This document shows positions 1 through 8,241 of a DNA stretch of 64,000 nucleotides, in pieces. Both the position numbers and the translations under genes were made by a program. Numbering within the stretch: the stretch's first letter is position 1; each line of letters begins with the position of its first letter. The stretch comes from Pseudomonas asiatica. GTDB lineage: Bacteria > Pseudomonadota > Gammaproteobacteria > Pseudomonadales > Pseudomonadaceae. Below the pieces are notes generated by a model. The model was given only the letters and a program-made list of their open reading frames with translations, was not told where the DNA came from and searched no databases. The stretch spans positions 2,170,001-2,234,000 of the forward strand of contig NZ_BLJF01000001.1 in the NCBI RefSeq assembly GCF_009932335.1, given 5' to 3'.

Positions 1-421
1 CAGCTTGTCGCGTTTCGTCGCGAAATTGCAGGGTTGCGCCGTCCTATTGACGCCAAGGTTCAGCAACGTCAAGTTGCCTAGCATTGGGATGCTCTCATGC
101 CGTTCACGAATCAGGAGCTGCCAGGGCGTCAATGTGCCGCAAGAGCGCACAATCACTTCGATATCCGAGTCGTCGCTGTCGGCTGCCACGCTGCCATCTT
201 TCTGCGTCCAGCGGGACGTGCCAACTACGCGGCAAAATGTGGTCTATATCAAGCGCTGATAGGTCTGGTGTTTCCGGTTCTTCGCTTTTAACGGATAGCC
301 GTGAGCCGCCCTCGAGTTCCGTTAGCAGCGAACAGGTTTTTGCGGTATCCAGCCGGTTTGGGTACAGCGGTGCACTGATGCAAGCGTTACGGAATTCAAG
401 GATCAGCGTCAGCTGTAGTCG
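1..421 (-). pseudogene. DUF1524/HNH nuclease remnant (GmrSD-like), frameshifted, runs off window
   Basis: Read on the minus strand, two frames together give the C-terminal half of a DUF1524-type HNH nuclease. One frame ends with the HNH-like motif DIDHILPRSWH (about 247-218) and then hits a stop at 104-106. The frame shifted by one base carries QKDGSVAADSDDSDIEV and then the family hallmark LGNLTLLN (about 80-57), continuing as NFATKRDKL off the left edge. The shift must lie near 200-217. No convincing N-terminal half is visible above about 421, so the gene is both 5'-truncated and frameshifted. DUF1524 domains occur in GmrSD-type modification-dependent restriction enzymes; that this was a defence gene is inference. 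I see no other gene up to the recombinase at 641. Confidence 0.6.
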
Positions 422-566
422 AACGTGATGAAGGATTGCGCTGGGCCGAAGGCAGCGTTCGTGACTAGCAGCTTTTGCCGATTGCGGCACTTTGCGAAGG
501 GCAGCTATGGGTCGATAACGGCCCTTCACGATCATGGATATCGTCATGCCGACCTCTTCGTTATAT

Positions 567-599
567 TAGGTCTGATAAGCACCCGGTTATCCGCACCTA
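567..599. promoter_or_regulatory. Imperfect palindrome upstream of the tyrosine recombinase
   Basis: TAGGT-ct-GATAA (567-578), an 8-base centre (579-586) and TTATC-cgc-ACCTA (587-599) form an imperfect inverted repeat 42 bases before the recombinase start. Two arms of 12-13 bases around an 8-base spacer is the geometry of a tyrosine-recombinase core site, but it could equally be an operator for the gene. Confidence 0.4.
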
Positions 600-640
600 T
601 TGCACCGTTGAGCGAGAAGACATTGACAGAACCGATAGCG

Positions 641-1732
641 ATGCCCTCCTCCTCGCCTTTAGTGTTGGCGGAACTGGCCGCCAGCACCCGTGCCGCCGCC
701 GACGCATTCATCGCCGCCGGTACCGCGGCCAACACCGTGCGCAGCTATCAGAGCGCCCTCGCCTATTGGTCCGCCTGGCTGCAACTGCGCTACCGGCGCG
801 CACTCGGTGATGGCCCCTTGCCGCCGGAGGTGGCGGTGCAGTTCATTGTCGACCACCTTGCCCGACCCGACGATGCAGGCTGCTGGAGCCACCTGCTGCC
901 AGCGGACCTCGATGCTGCGCTGGTCGCTGCCGGCGTCAAAGGAAAACCAGGCCCGTTGGCGTTCAGCACGGTCAGCCACCGCCTGGCCGTCCTGGCCAAG
1001 TGGCATCGCCTGCAGCAGTGGGAAAACCCGGCAGAGAGTCAGGTCGTGAAAACCCTGTTGCGTGAAGCCCGTAAGGCCCAGGCTCGCCACGGCGTCTCTG
1101 TGCGCAAGAAAACCGCCGTGGTGTTGGAACCGCTGCAGGCGATGCTTGCTACCTGTACCGATGGTATTCGCGGCCTCCGCGACCGTGCTCTGTTGCTGTT
1201 GGCATGGAGTGGCGGCGGACGCAGGCGCTCAGAAGTGATTGGCCTGCAGGTTCAGGACCTCCGTCGCTTGGACGCAGACACTTGGCTCTACGCGTTGGGG
1301 GCGACGAAGACTGACACCGGTGGCGAGCGGCGGGAAAAGCCCCTGCAAGGGCCTGCGGCCCACGCACTGCAGGCGTGGCTGGAGGCGGCACCCGCGCAGA
1401 CCGGACCACTGTTTCGTCGGCTGTACAGAGGCGGCCGGGTCAGTAGCACCGGACTATCAGGCGATCAGGTGGCGCGTATCGTCAAGCGTCGAGCGCAATT
1501 GGCCGGCCTTGAAGGGGATTGGGCAGCGCACAGCCTGCGCTCGGGCTTTGTCACTGAGGCCGGGCGTCAAGGTGTGCCACTGGGAGAGGTGATGGCGATG
1601 ACCGAGCACCGCAGCATCACTACGGTGATGGGCTATTTCCAGGCAGGATCGCTGCTGGGCAGTCGTGCGACCAAGCTACTTGGCCAGGCCCTCACACCTC
1701 AAGCGAGTGCCAGCGCGCCCTCCGATGAATAA
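641..1732 (+). CDS. Tyrosine recombinase (phage-type integrase)
   Basis: A 363-residue site-specific recombinase. The N-terminal part (about 20-110) looks like the SAM-like core-binding domain; the C-terminal catalytic domain holds all expected residues: Arg in GGGRRRSEV, the HxxR motif in AAHSLRSGF, the second His in MTEHRS and the nucleophile Tyr in GYFQAG near the end. The frame is open upstream to 425, but the peptide before Met-641 (MPSSSPLVLAEL) has no family character, so 641 is preferred. It lies beside a Tn7-like module read the opposite way and next to a nuclease remnant, which suggests a mobile island. It may integrate or excise an element, or resolve cointegrates; the target site is not evident. 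The imperfect palindrome at 567-599 is the best local candidate for its binding site. Confidence 0.85.
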   Translation: MPSSSPLVLAELAASTRAAADAFIAAGTAANTVRSYQSALAYWSAWLQLRYRRALGDGPLPPEVAVQFIVDHLARPDDAGCWSHLLPADLDAALVAAGVKGKPGPLAFSTVSHRLAVLAKWHRLQQWENPAESQVVKTLLREARKAQARHGVSVRKKTAVVLEPLQAMLATCTDGIRGLRDRALLLLAWSGGGRRRSEVIGLQVQDLRRLDADTWLYALGATKTDTGGERREKPLQGPAAHALQAWLEAAPAQTGPLFRRLYRGGRVSSTGLSGDQVARIVKRRAQLAGLEGDWAAHSLRSGFVTEAGRQGVPLGEVMAMTEHRSITTVMGYFQAGSLLGSRATKLLGQALTPQASASAPSDE

Positions 1733-1777
1733 TTGCCTCGATCAGTGACAACCGTCATCCCGCACAATGCACTGAAC

Positions 1778-3106
1778 TCAAAATACAAAGGCGCTCGCCA
1801 GGATTTCGAAACCGAACAAGAACTTTGGCTGGGCGTCGGTATGAACTGAAACGGTGCCGGCAGCATGGGAAATCCGCAGCAACGCATCGGTGCGCCCGTG
1901 GCTCATGAGCTTGCGCAGCACCGGCAGTCCGGCAGGCAAGTCGATGATGATTTCATGGACCCGTCCTCGGATGGTCTCACCGAGGTAGTCGCTAAGCGAT
2001 GGCGTTCTGCCCAGAAAGGGCGTGAAGAAGAAGCGAGAATCCACACGGACAGAAAAACCGTTGCTATGGGCGCAGCGATACCACAGCCGGGAAAGCAACC
2101 GATAAAACATTACTTTGAAATAATTGCGTAGGCTACTACGCGTGAAGCCCAACTCACTTAGGCACTCCAGAGCCCCGTCAGACATGCAAATGCGAGTATT
2201 TGAAATAGGCAATGTTTCAAATTTCTGCCGAAACAGCATCAGCGTGAGCGCGAACACGCACGATCCCCGTTCGCGGATCCCTAGGGAACTGTTGGCGTTA
2301 TGCAGGCAATGACGATGGCGCCGAAGTAGCCTCGACTTCCAGAATGACACAAACCGTCGATAGACCACATCCACCTGCCGCGGTTGTGTCAGGCTATCCT
2401 CGCCCCCTCTCATGTCTAATGCCACCCGGTATCGTCGTAGGGTCGAGTCTTCTTCGAACGCGTCATAAAAACTGTGAGGTTGAATCAGAACGGGAGGATT
2501 TATAGGACCCTCCTCCAACCGCATGGTGTCTAAAATTCCCAGACGCTGAAGACGCGCCAAGGTGCTAAATAGCCGCAAACTATGAGCGGCACGCTGAGCA
2601 CAGAGACCCGAGCGCAAGCTGTCGAGGATCACTTTCAAGCTGGGCACGGCATAACCGCAGGTAGCACACGGCTGACTGTTCCGATCGGGACAAAAGTCCG
2701 CAGCATCAGCACATTGCGCGCACAAAGATTTTAGTTCAATCCGATGCCATGGACACCACCGGACACATCGCAAATGGAAAAAGAGCGAAAGGTAGCCTGA
2801 GTCAGCGGCACACAGTGGGCAGTACTGCAATTTATCCATGACACGCGGGGCAAAAAATTGTGCAACGCTGCCAATGAAGTGCGTATTCGCCAGGTAGGGA
2901 CGCCCGGGCGCATACAACCCCTGAATCGTTGCGCTGGCCACGCTGCCGTGGCGCCACCGATGGTCGCCTTCGCCAGGACTGAAAGCCAGCAACAAAGCGC
3001 GTGCCGGTACCCCGTTGATGACCGCAGCTCTTTGCACAGTAGCAAAGGCCGCTTCGAAGGGGGTGGGAAACCCATCAGGAAAGAAATAGCCACGGTTATA
3101 ATGCAT
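1778..3106 (-). CDS. tniQ: TniQ/TnsD-family transposition target-selection protein
   Basis: About 442 residues. The N-terminal half carries a zinc-binding arrangement typical of TniQ/TnsD proteins: YCPLC (about residue 93), then a W/H-rich stretch with CPWH, then CAQC and a further CATC pair. TniQ-family proteins recruit the transposition ATPase to a chosen target site. The open frame extends to a GTG at 3145 inside tnsC, but Met-3106, which overlaps the end of tnsC by 11 bases, gives a more usual start. It is the last gene of the leftward tns operon. The C-terminal half is Arg- and aromatic-rich and unrecognised; it would bind the target site if this is a TnsD-like protein. No second, guide-RNA-type TniQ and no CRISPR genes are present. 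Confidence 0.75.
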   Translation of the reverse strand: MHYNRGYFFPDGFPTPFEAAFATVQRAAVINGVPARALLLAFSPGEGDHRWRHGSVASATIQGLYAPGRPYLANTHFIGSVAQFFAPRVMDKLQYCPLCAADSGYLSLFFHLRCVRWCPWHRIELKSLCAQCADAADFCPDRNSQPCATCGYAVPSLKVILDSLRSGLCAQRAAHSLRLFSTLARLQRLGILDTMRLEEGPINPPVLIQPHSFYDAFEEDSTLRRYRVALDMRGGEDSLTQPRQVDVVYRRFVSFWKSRLLRRHRHCLHNANSSLGIRERGSCVFALTLMLFRQKFETLPISNTRICMSDGALECLSELGFTRSSLRNYFKVMFYRLLSRLWYRCAHSNGFSVRVDSRFFFTPFLGRTPSLSDYLGETIRGRVHEIIIDLPAGLPVLRKLMSHGRTDALLRISHAAGTVSVHTDAQPKFLFGFEILASAFVF

Positions 3107-4010
3107 CACAAAAAGCCCGTAGGTTGCTTTTTTGCACTGCTTCACTCACCCAGCGAGGATCAAGCTCCATGGAGGTGCTGTCCTTGGCTGCGAGACTGAG
3201 CAATAGATTAAGTATCGACTCACACAGATGCTCCATGGGAATGTTGTTCATATAAGGTCCGGAGGTACTGGACGACAACTCGAGCCAAAGCGGCTCGGTG
3301 ACACGCGCTAAACGAAATCCTGCCGAGAAGGCCTTGGGTATGAAATGCGCGGTATAGCTCGTCCCAGAACCCGAGGGGAACTCGGAGCCTGTATCATAGG
3401 CATTCAATATCACGCCGAGCTCATCCACGCCGCGACAACCAGGGTAAGTCAATACTTCGGTTAAAAACCGCGCCATCAACTGCTGCTCACGTGTCGCCTT
3501 AATCATGGTGATTTGTGCGTCAATGTCCGGCTGGGCAAAGGCAATCAGCGTCATGCAGATGCTCTTCGCCTGTAACAGATTGTAGAGATCCGCCAAGTCG
3601 AAGTAGTCCACCGGCAATAATCTTTGAACCTCATCAATCACCAAAAGATACTGCCCGGCTTGCTGCCCGACCAACAATGATTCCACATGAGCTACCAAAT
3701 GATAACGCAAATCCACGCGCTCCTTTGGATGAATATTTTCAGCATAGCAAAGCTCACGACAAAGATTATTAGGATGTCGTGTCTTACGCTTCAGCGCTAT
3801 ATAAAAAGCAACATGACATTCAGGAAACTGTTTTTTTAGCTGCTCGGCCACAAACACGGCGCAACGACTTTTGCCAACCCGTGATTGCCCACGAAACATC
3901 ACTGCGGAACGCCTCATTGCAACCCGATCAAGGCACAACCGCACCGCCCAATTTAACGCTGGCGTGATGATACGTGCCTGCTTGCTGATTAAGGGATGCG
4001 TTATATTCAT
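3096..4010 (-). CDS. tnsC: TnsC/TniB-family AAA+ transposition ATPase
   Basis: A 304-residue AAA+ ATPase. Walker A reads GQSRVGKSR (about residue 42) and Walker B LLVIDEVQRL (about 122). TnsC/TniB proteins polymerise on target DNA, respond to TniQ/TnsD and activate the transposase. Its ATG overlaps the tnsB stop as ATGA, and the 3' end overlaps tniQ, so all four genes should be translated together. The length is short of Tn7 TnsC (about 550) and closer to TniB, so the element is not a canonical Tn7. A run of nine Cs on the plus strand (4012-4020) lies at the tnsB/tnsC junction and could be slippage-prone. Confidence 0.85.
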   Translation of the reverse strand: MNITHPLISKQARIITPALNWAVRLCLDRVAMRRSAVMFRGQSRVGKSRCAVFVAEQLKKQFPECHVAFYIALKRKTRHPNNLCRELCYAENIHPKERVDLRYHLVAHVESLLVGQQAGQYLLVIDEVQRLLPVDYFDLADLYNLLQAKSICMTLIAFAQPDIDAQITMIKATREQQLMARFLTEVLTYPGCRGVDELGVILNAYDTGSEFPSGSGTSYTAHFIPKAFSAGFRLARVTEPLWLELSSSTSGPYMNNIPMEHLCESILNLLLSLAAKDSTSMELDPRWVSEAVQKSNLRAFCDAL

Positions 4011-5920
4011 GACCCCCCCCGATTATCGGCTTGTCCTGCTGCGGGAAGACCGGGATATTCCTGATCCGGCTGAAGCAAGTAGTCCTTAACTGGCTTCTTC
4101 ACAGGTACGACGGCGCGTGGCAGTGTCGACAGGCTCGGATCCTCGGCCTGCTTAACCAGCAGCGCCCGGTTGGGTTCGTTGTGGCGAATAAAATAGTCAC
4201 AGATCTGTTGACTGGGTGGAAGGTCCTCTGTGATAGTCAACGCTCGTTGACCAATCAATGAATTTACCAAACGTCTAATGTACGGAGTATGCCTAAAGGT
4301 CGCCCACCAACCGCAGGCGTGGAGTACACCTATTGCTGCACCATTGGGTAGAAAAGCGTTGACAGCGCGATAATCATGCTCGTCAATTTCCACACACAAT
4401 TTGAACCCGATCAGATCAAAGTTGGCCGCCAAATGCTCACTGGTATACCTGACCCGATCCAGCATGATGTATGGCCGTCGCCCTTCCGCCAAACTTCCGC
4501 GCACCGTCACATACTTAGTAATCAAGTCGACTTTCAGCCGCTCACGGCGTTCAACGGCAATGCGTGGTAGTATGGCGGCTTGACTCATATACTGTCGAAT
4601 CAAGCCCAACGGCGAAAACATGCCAATACCTTCCGAAGGTTCCGTATTATAATTGGCTAGCGCAACGTCCAATGCTTGGATAAATCGTGTCAGATCCAAC
4701 TGATACTCAACGGCTTTTTCCTGTGCGCCATCCGCTCTACCATGGCGAGGGTGACTACCGGTTGTCGACGGTAATAAAGCTGTGTGTCGTACCACCTCCG
4801 CAAAAAGTCGCTCGATCTTTGCGCGCGTTTCAAAACGCCCGGTTGGGCCTAAATAATGGTGAAAGCCAAAATCCTGCCGAGCTTGAAGCGTAATTTTCTT
4901 AGCAATATTGGAAAGATGCGAGTCAACACTAAGCACACTAAACATGACACCGCAACATTCCTCAATCACGCTTGAAGGAAAACCCGCATCGACTTTGTAG
5001 GAAAAATTTGTGTTTTCCAGTGTTTGCGCCTTCCACCCTCCCAAACTTGCCCGCACAAGCACTTCGCGAACGTCACTGGCCCCAGGCTGGCTTCGTAAGA
5101 CCAATTTGTAGGCAAGCACGGCATGGGAATATTGATCAATAGCAGCGAGTAACCACATGCGATCTAACGGAATCGGGAACATCAAGCCATTTACTTGCTC
5201 CACCAACAAAACAAAAAAAGCACTGATAAAATGGCCATCCAACTCCACAATGTCGAACGGGCGCTGCGCGGCTAGGTAAGGCCGGTGCCCGGTACCGGTG
5301 ACAATATGCGCTCTCGCCTCGGAACTGCCATGCGCATTGATGTACGAGCCCGGAACATGGTTACGCAGAGCGAGAATATAACGGCGTATGCTCACGCGTC
5401 CCTGATACTTAGTCGTATAAGGCCAACCACGATGATCGGGGGCTATGGCGTGCAAAACCTGCATGAACTTTTTGGTGAGGAACGCTATAGCATTCCTATG
5501 ATCATCGAGCATCTGTGCAGAGTCTTTAAGAACTGCGACCATCCGCTCTTCAATTTCGGGGTATGTCTCGAGTAACTGCTGAAGGCAGCCTGACATCCCC
5601 CCCTGCTGGCCACTGTATTTATTGCCCGATGGTTTGCGTCGTTCGTAGGGTTTGAGATGAATATGGGGAAGCAGCGCTCTTTCGCCAATACACTGGCCTT
5701 GGTCATCCAAAGTGAGAAAGCGGGACGCTAATCGATTAACTTCCCAGCCTTTTAGGTGGGTCCTCTGCTCGATTGCGCGCAAAGCGTGACCTTCAATGTA
5801 CATCTGCACTGCGGTGCGACGCCGACAGAACAGCTGCCAGTGCTCCTCGGGGACTGCCGAGGCTGGTAATCTCGGCCAGTTCCCGGCTTGCACGGTCTGG
5901 GGGATCACAACCCGCTTCAT
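4007..5920 (-). CDS. tnsB: TnsB/TniA-family DDE transposase
   Basis: A 637-residue transposase. An N-terminal DNA-binding region precedes an RNase H-like integrase core: FDIVELDGHF carries the first Asp, AAIDQYSHAV sits in the position of a conserved core strand, and the helix GRFETRAKIERLF supplies the catalytic Glu. The C-terminal 150 residues form a basic tail like the Mu-type domain of TnsB, ending in KKPVKDYLLQPD, the kind of short tail TnsB uses to contact TnsC. It would bind the element's terminal repeats and do the 3' cleavage and strand transfer. ATGA overlap with tnsA upstream and with tnsC downstream. Confidence 0.85.
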   Translation of the reverse strand: MKRVVIPQTVQAGNWPRLPASAVPEEHWQLFCRRRTAVQMYIEGHALRAIEQRTHLKGWEVNRLASRFLTLDDQGQCIGERALLPHIHLKPYERRKPSGNKYSGQQGGMSGCLQQLLETYPEIEERMVAVLKDSAQMLDDHRNAIAFLTKKFMQVLHAIAPDHRGWPYTTKYQGRVSIRRYILALRNHVPGSYINAHGSSEARAHIVTGTGHRPYLAAQRPFDIVELDGHFISAFFVLLVEQVNGLMFPIPLDRMWLLAAIDQYSHAVLAYKLVLRSQPGASDVREVLVRASLGGWKAQTLENTNFSYKVDAGFPSSVIEECCGVMFSVLSVDSHLSNIAKKITLQARQDFGFHHYLGPTGRFETRAKIERLFAEVVRHTALLPSTTGSHPRHGRADGAQEKAVEYQLDLTRFIQALDVALANYNTEPSEGIGMFSPLGLIRQYMSQAAILPRIAVERRERLKVDLITKYVTVRGSLAEGRRPYIMLDRVRYTSEHLAANFDLIGFKLCVEIDEHDYRAVNAFLPNGAAIGVLHACGWWATFRHTPYIRRLVNSLIGQRALTITEDLPPSQQICDYFIRHNEPNRALLVKQAEDPSLSTLPRAVVPVKKPVKDYLLQPDQEYPGLPAAGQADNRGGS

Positions 5921-6615
5921 GGCCGTTCAACTTTGCAAGACCATGTGGTCTGCAGGTTTGGGGTGAAAGCATCAATGGTTAACTCTACCTGCCCTTTGAT
6001 TGCCAAACGGCTGAGTCCGCCGACCAACTCCGTCATGTCTAGGTTGGGTAGTATTTGCGCCAAGCTGCCAATGGTACCGGTTCTATTTAGCCCGACGGTT
6101 TGAAAAAGAAGCGCTTCCGTTGCGTTGATATCCACACTCCAACGCGTCAACGCCACGAAATTTGCCAATCTTAGCAAGGGCATAACTTGATAATGACGGG
6201 CGTCGCGTGTTGACTCATCGAAGAGTCGGTAAAGAGCACCGGCAGCCTGCGCCAACTCCTTCTGAACCTTCAGCTGCTCATGCGCCTCTAGATCATCAAT
6301 GTATCCCGGCTTCACCTCATGCCACTCGATAAGGCCCTCGACATTCGTCGCAATCGCATCAAGTTTTACCTTGCGCCCGCCTCGCTGGTCTGCATTGAAC
6401 TCTTCGCCTTGTGGCTTCCAGAAAGCTACTATTGATGGGTCAAACTCAAGATAGATTAGCCAGTGCGCGACTTCACGATGGCTTTCCAGAATCAGGTCAT
6501 TATTGGCTTTCAAACTATAAACATGCCAAATACTGCTGCGTACAGATCCGCGATTACGCATCTGAGCAATCAAGGCATTGCTGGGCGTCGCTTGCTTCGT
6601 ACTTTTTTTAGACAT
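5917..6615 (-). CDS. tnsA: TnsA-family endonuclease
   Basis: About 232 residues from ATG-6615, chosen because GAGGG lies 7 bases upstream; the frame is open to 6732 but that extension has no such site. The catalytic set of the TnsA PD-(D/E)xK fold is visible: Glu in LESHREVAHWLIYLEFD, Asp in VKLDAIAT and the ExK motif in WHEVKPG. TnsA makes the 5' cuts at the transposon ends so that the element moves by cut-and-paste instead of by cointegrate. Its presence separates this module from Tn402/Tn5053-type elements, which lack it. First gene of the operon tnsA-tnsB-tnsC-tniQ; its start codon lies in a potential hairpin (6613-6656). Confidence 0.8.
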   Translation of the reverse strand: MSKKSTKQATPSNALIAQMRNRGSVRSSIWHVYSLKANNDLILESHREVAHWLIYLEFDPSIVAFWKPQGEEFNADQRGGRKVKLDAIATNVEGLIEWHEVKPGYIDDLEAHEQLKVQKELAQAAGALYRLFDESTRDARHYQVMPLLRLANFVALTRWSVDINATEALLFQTVGLNRTGTIGSLAQILPNLDMTELVGGLSRLAIKGQVELTIDAFTPNLQTTWSCKVERP

Positions 6616-6656
6616 ATCTACACCCTCAACATAGACTTCATGCTTAGGTAGATATG
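6613..6656 (-). promoter_or_regulatory. Inverted repeat covering the tnsA start codon
   Basis: CATATCTAC (6613-6621) and GTAGATATG (6648-6656) are perfect 9-base complements around a 26-base loop. In the tnsA transcript the 3' arm ends with the ATG start codon, so the stem would hide the start while the GAGGG ribosome site sits at the edge of the loop. It could act as a translational lock or as a DNA operator. Confidence 0.5.
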
Positions 6657-6822
6657 CCAACCCCTCGCGGAGGTCTTCTATGACGAATGGGGGCGGATTC
6701 CACAATGTGATAATCGCACAGTTGCCCCACACCCATGATGCCTATTGGGAATAAAAGGCACCGCATAACGTAAGAAAGATAATAAGCCGCTACGAAATCA
6801 CAAGCATAGAGGAAGCGACGCG

Positions 6823-7848
6823 ATGAAAACGTTATCCATGCCAGGTCTCACACCCTCCCTATTTGACCGTCAAACAATTGATTATATACGCGATTTCCAA
6901 AATTACTATGAAGGCGGCCTTCCCTGTACAGCTGAAGAGTTGTGCCTCTATCTCCTGCATAGCTTCCGAGGTACCCCTACCAAAATCGGTCGGATCCTAA
7001 CAGCGTTCTCTCGCTATCATCGAACACTCGGACTTGCAGATCCTACCCAATGCCCCTCCGTGTTAAGGCTCTGCAGAGAGTTCGAGAACGTAACATGCTT
7101 ACAAGCACCTATATCTTCACAAACGACTCCTACATTTCATTGTGTCTCCGAACTGACTAAAATGTTAAAAGGCGAGATCGCTCGCCACCGACACGAGCTC
7201 AAAAAAGCCCGCGCCCTTCTGAACCATGACAGAGCACACCTGATACATCATAAACTCCTCAAATCAGTGCGTAATCGAGCGATATTGCTCGTTTCTTACT
7301 GGTACGGATTGGAGATGAATGAGACTTGCGCACTGAGCCTGGAGGACGTGGTGGTGACGCCAAAAAGAATACAGATAACAGTTCGCCCAACCCCAAAGAC
7401 CCATAAGTCGCCTCCCCAGCTTTTGACTATGGGTTATTTACCTCAGCTATGTCCAGTGCGAGCAACTCACGCTTGGTTAGGACTTTGCAAAATTAGCGAG
7501 GGACTCCTGTTCCCAGACATTAGAGCGGGCGAACTACTAGCTGACACGCCCGCAACTAACCTACAAAATTATTTTAGGTCCCGAGCAAAGCGCATTACAC
7601 CTGATGCGTTAAAAGGACCGATTGTGTGGAGAAACGGATTACTGGCTTTTCTGCTGGATTGTGGATGGTCAGCAGCGGACATCACGCAGTGCTTACCCCA
7701 GTATCGGAGAAAGCACATTCGGCATCTTCAAAAGGAGTTCCAAAAACAAGGACGCAATCGACAGGACTTACCAATAGATAGGGTCCTGACGACCATCTTG
7801 AGCCATTACACCCGATCAGCAGAAAGCTATATATCCTCAAGAACCTAA
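6823..7848 (+). CDS. Degenerate tyrosine-recombinase-like protein
   Basis: A 341-residue protein starting at ATG-6823 with AGAGGAAG about 10 bases upstream. The fold of a tyrosine recombinase is recognisable: an N-terminal helical core-binding region, then VRNRAILLVSYWYGLE, a KTHKSPPQ beta-turn and a CPVRATHAWL segment. Most catalytic residues are absent: the first Arg site reads GLEMNETCAL, the HxxR site reads IVWR, and the GHRS site reads PQYRR; only the Lys, the second Arg and possibly a Tyr in SHYTRS remain. It is therefore probably not a recombinase, though it may still bind DNA. It is transcribed divergently from tnsA, and the region is visibly AT-richer than the core. Its pairing with a Tn7-like module suggests an accessory or regulatory role, which is inference. 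Confidence 0.6.
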   Translation: MKTLSMPGLTPSLFDRQTIDYIRDFQNYYEGGLPCTAEELCLYLLHSFRGTPTKIGRILTAFSRYHRTLGLADPTQCPSVLRLCREFENVTCLQAPISSQTTPTFHCVSELTKMLKGEIARHRHELKKARALLNHDRAHLIHHKLLKSVRNRAILLVSYWYGLEMNETCALSLEDVVVTPKRIQITVRPTPKTHKSPPQLLTMGYLPQLCPVRATHAWLGLCKISEGLLFPDIRAGELLADTPATNLQNYFRSRAKRITPDALKGPIVWRNGLLAFLLDCGWSAADITQCLPQYRRKHIRHLQKEFQKQGRNRQDLPIDRVLTTILSHYTRSAESYISSRT

Positions 7849-8127
7849 AACAGCAATCCTTATTGCGTAACTGCAAGCTTATTCGCCAATTTTTAGTAAC
7901 AACGCTCCAGCTCAACTAAACCCTCACCTCGAAAGCACCAAGTAAATATTAAAATCCGCGAGCTGACAGGAACGCAAACCATTGAAATGCCGAGATTATC
8001 GACTAGCCAGAAATTGGAAGGTTTAGTTAAGATGACTGCGATCCGCGAAACTACCGCAATGATGCTGAAGGCTATATGGCTGGTCCCAAACCTGACTGCA
8101 CATGGCGAATTGAATCAGCAGGGACAC
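7849..8127. other. AT-rich intergenic stretch, probable edge of the mobile block
   Basis: No gene is supported here. A 9-base inverted repeat is visible (AACTAAACC 7914-7922, GGTTTAGTT 8020-8028). Composition changes from AT-rich to GC-rich near 8120, where core-genome REP sequence begins, so a right boundary of the acquired block near here is plausible. I could not identify matching transposon ends or a target duplication. Confidence 0.3.
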
Positions 8128-8170
8128 TGTGGGAGCCGCGCTTGCCGGCGATGGGGCGCGAAGCGGCCCC
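8128..8170. repeat. REP element
   Basis: Palindromic repeat of the P. putida type, TGTGGGAGCCGCGCTTGCC... ending ...GCGAAGCGGCCCC, the same core as the copies near 10.65-10.76 kb. Lies just downstream of the alpha/beta hydrolase gene. Confidence 0.75.
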
Positions 8171-8241
8171 GGTTACAGATGCCCGCTGTGGGTCGGTAAC
8201 AGCCAGTCGCAGCAGACCGTTCCCGCCCCATCGCTGCGTCG

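Noticed and set aside
1740..7900. Similar GTTGTCACTG/GTTGTTACTA motifs near 1755 and 7895 as Tn7-like ends
   Set aside because: They are in the same orientation and match over only about 10 bases, so they cannot be the inverted ends of an element.
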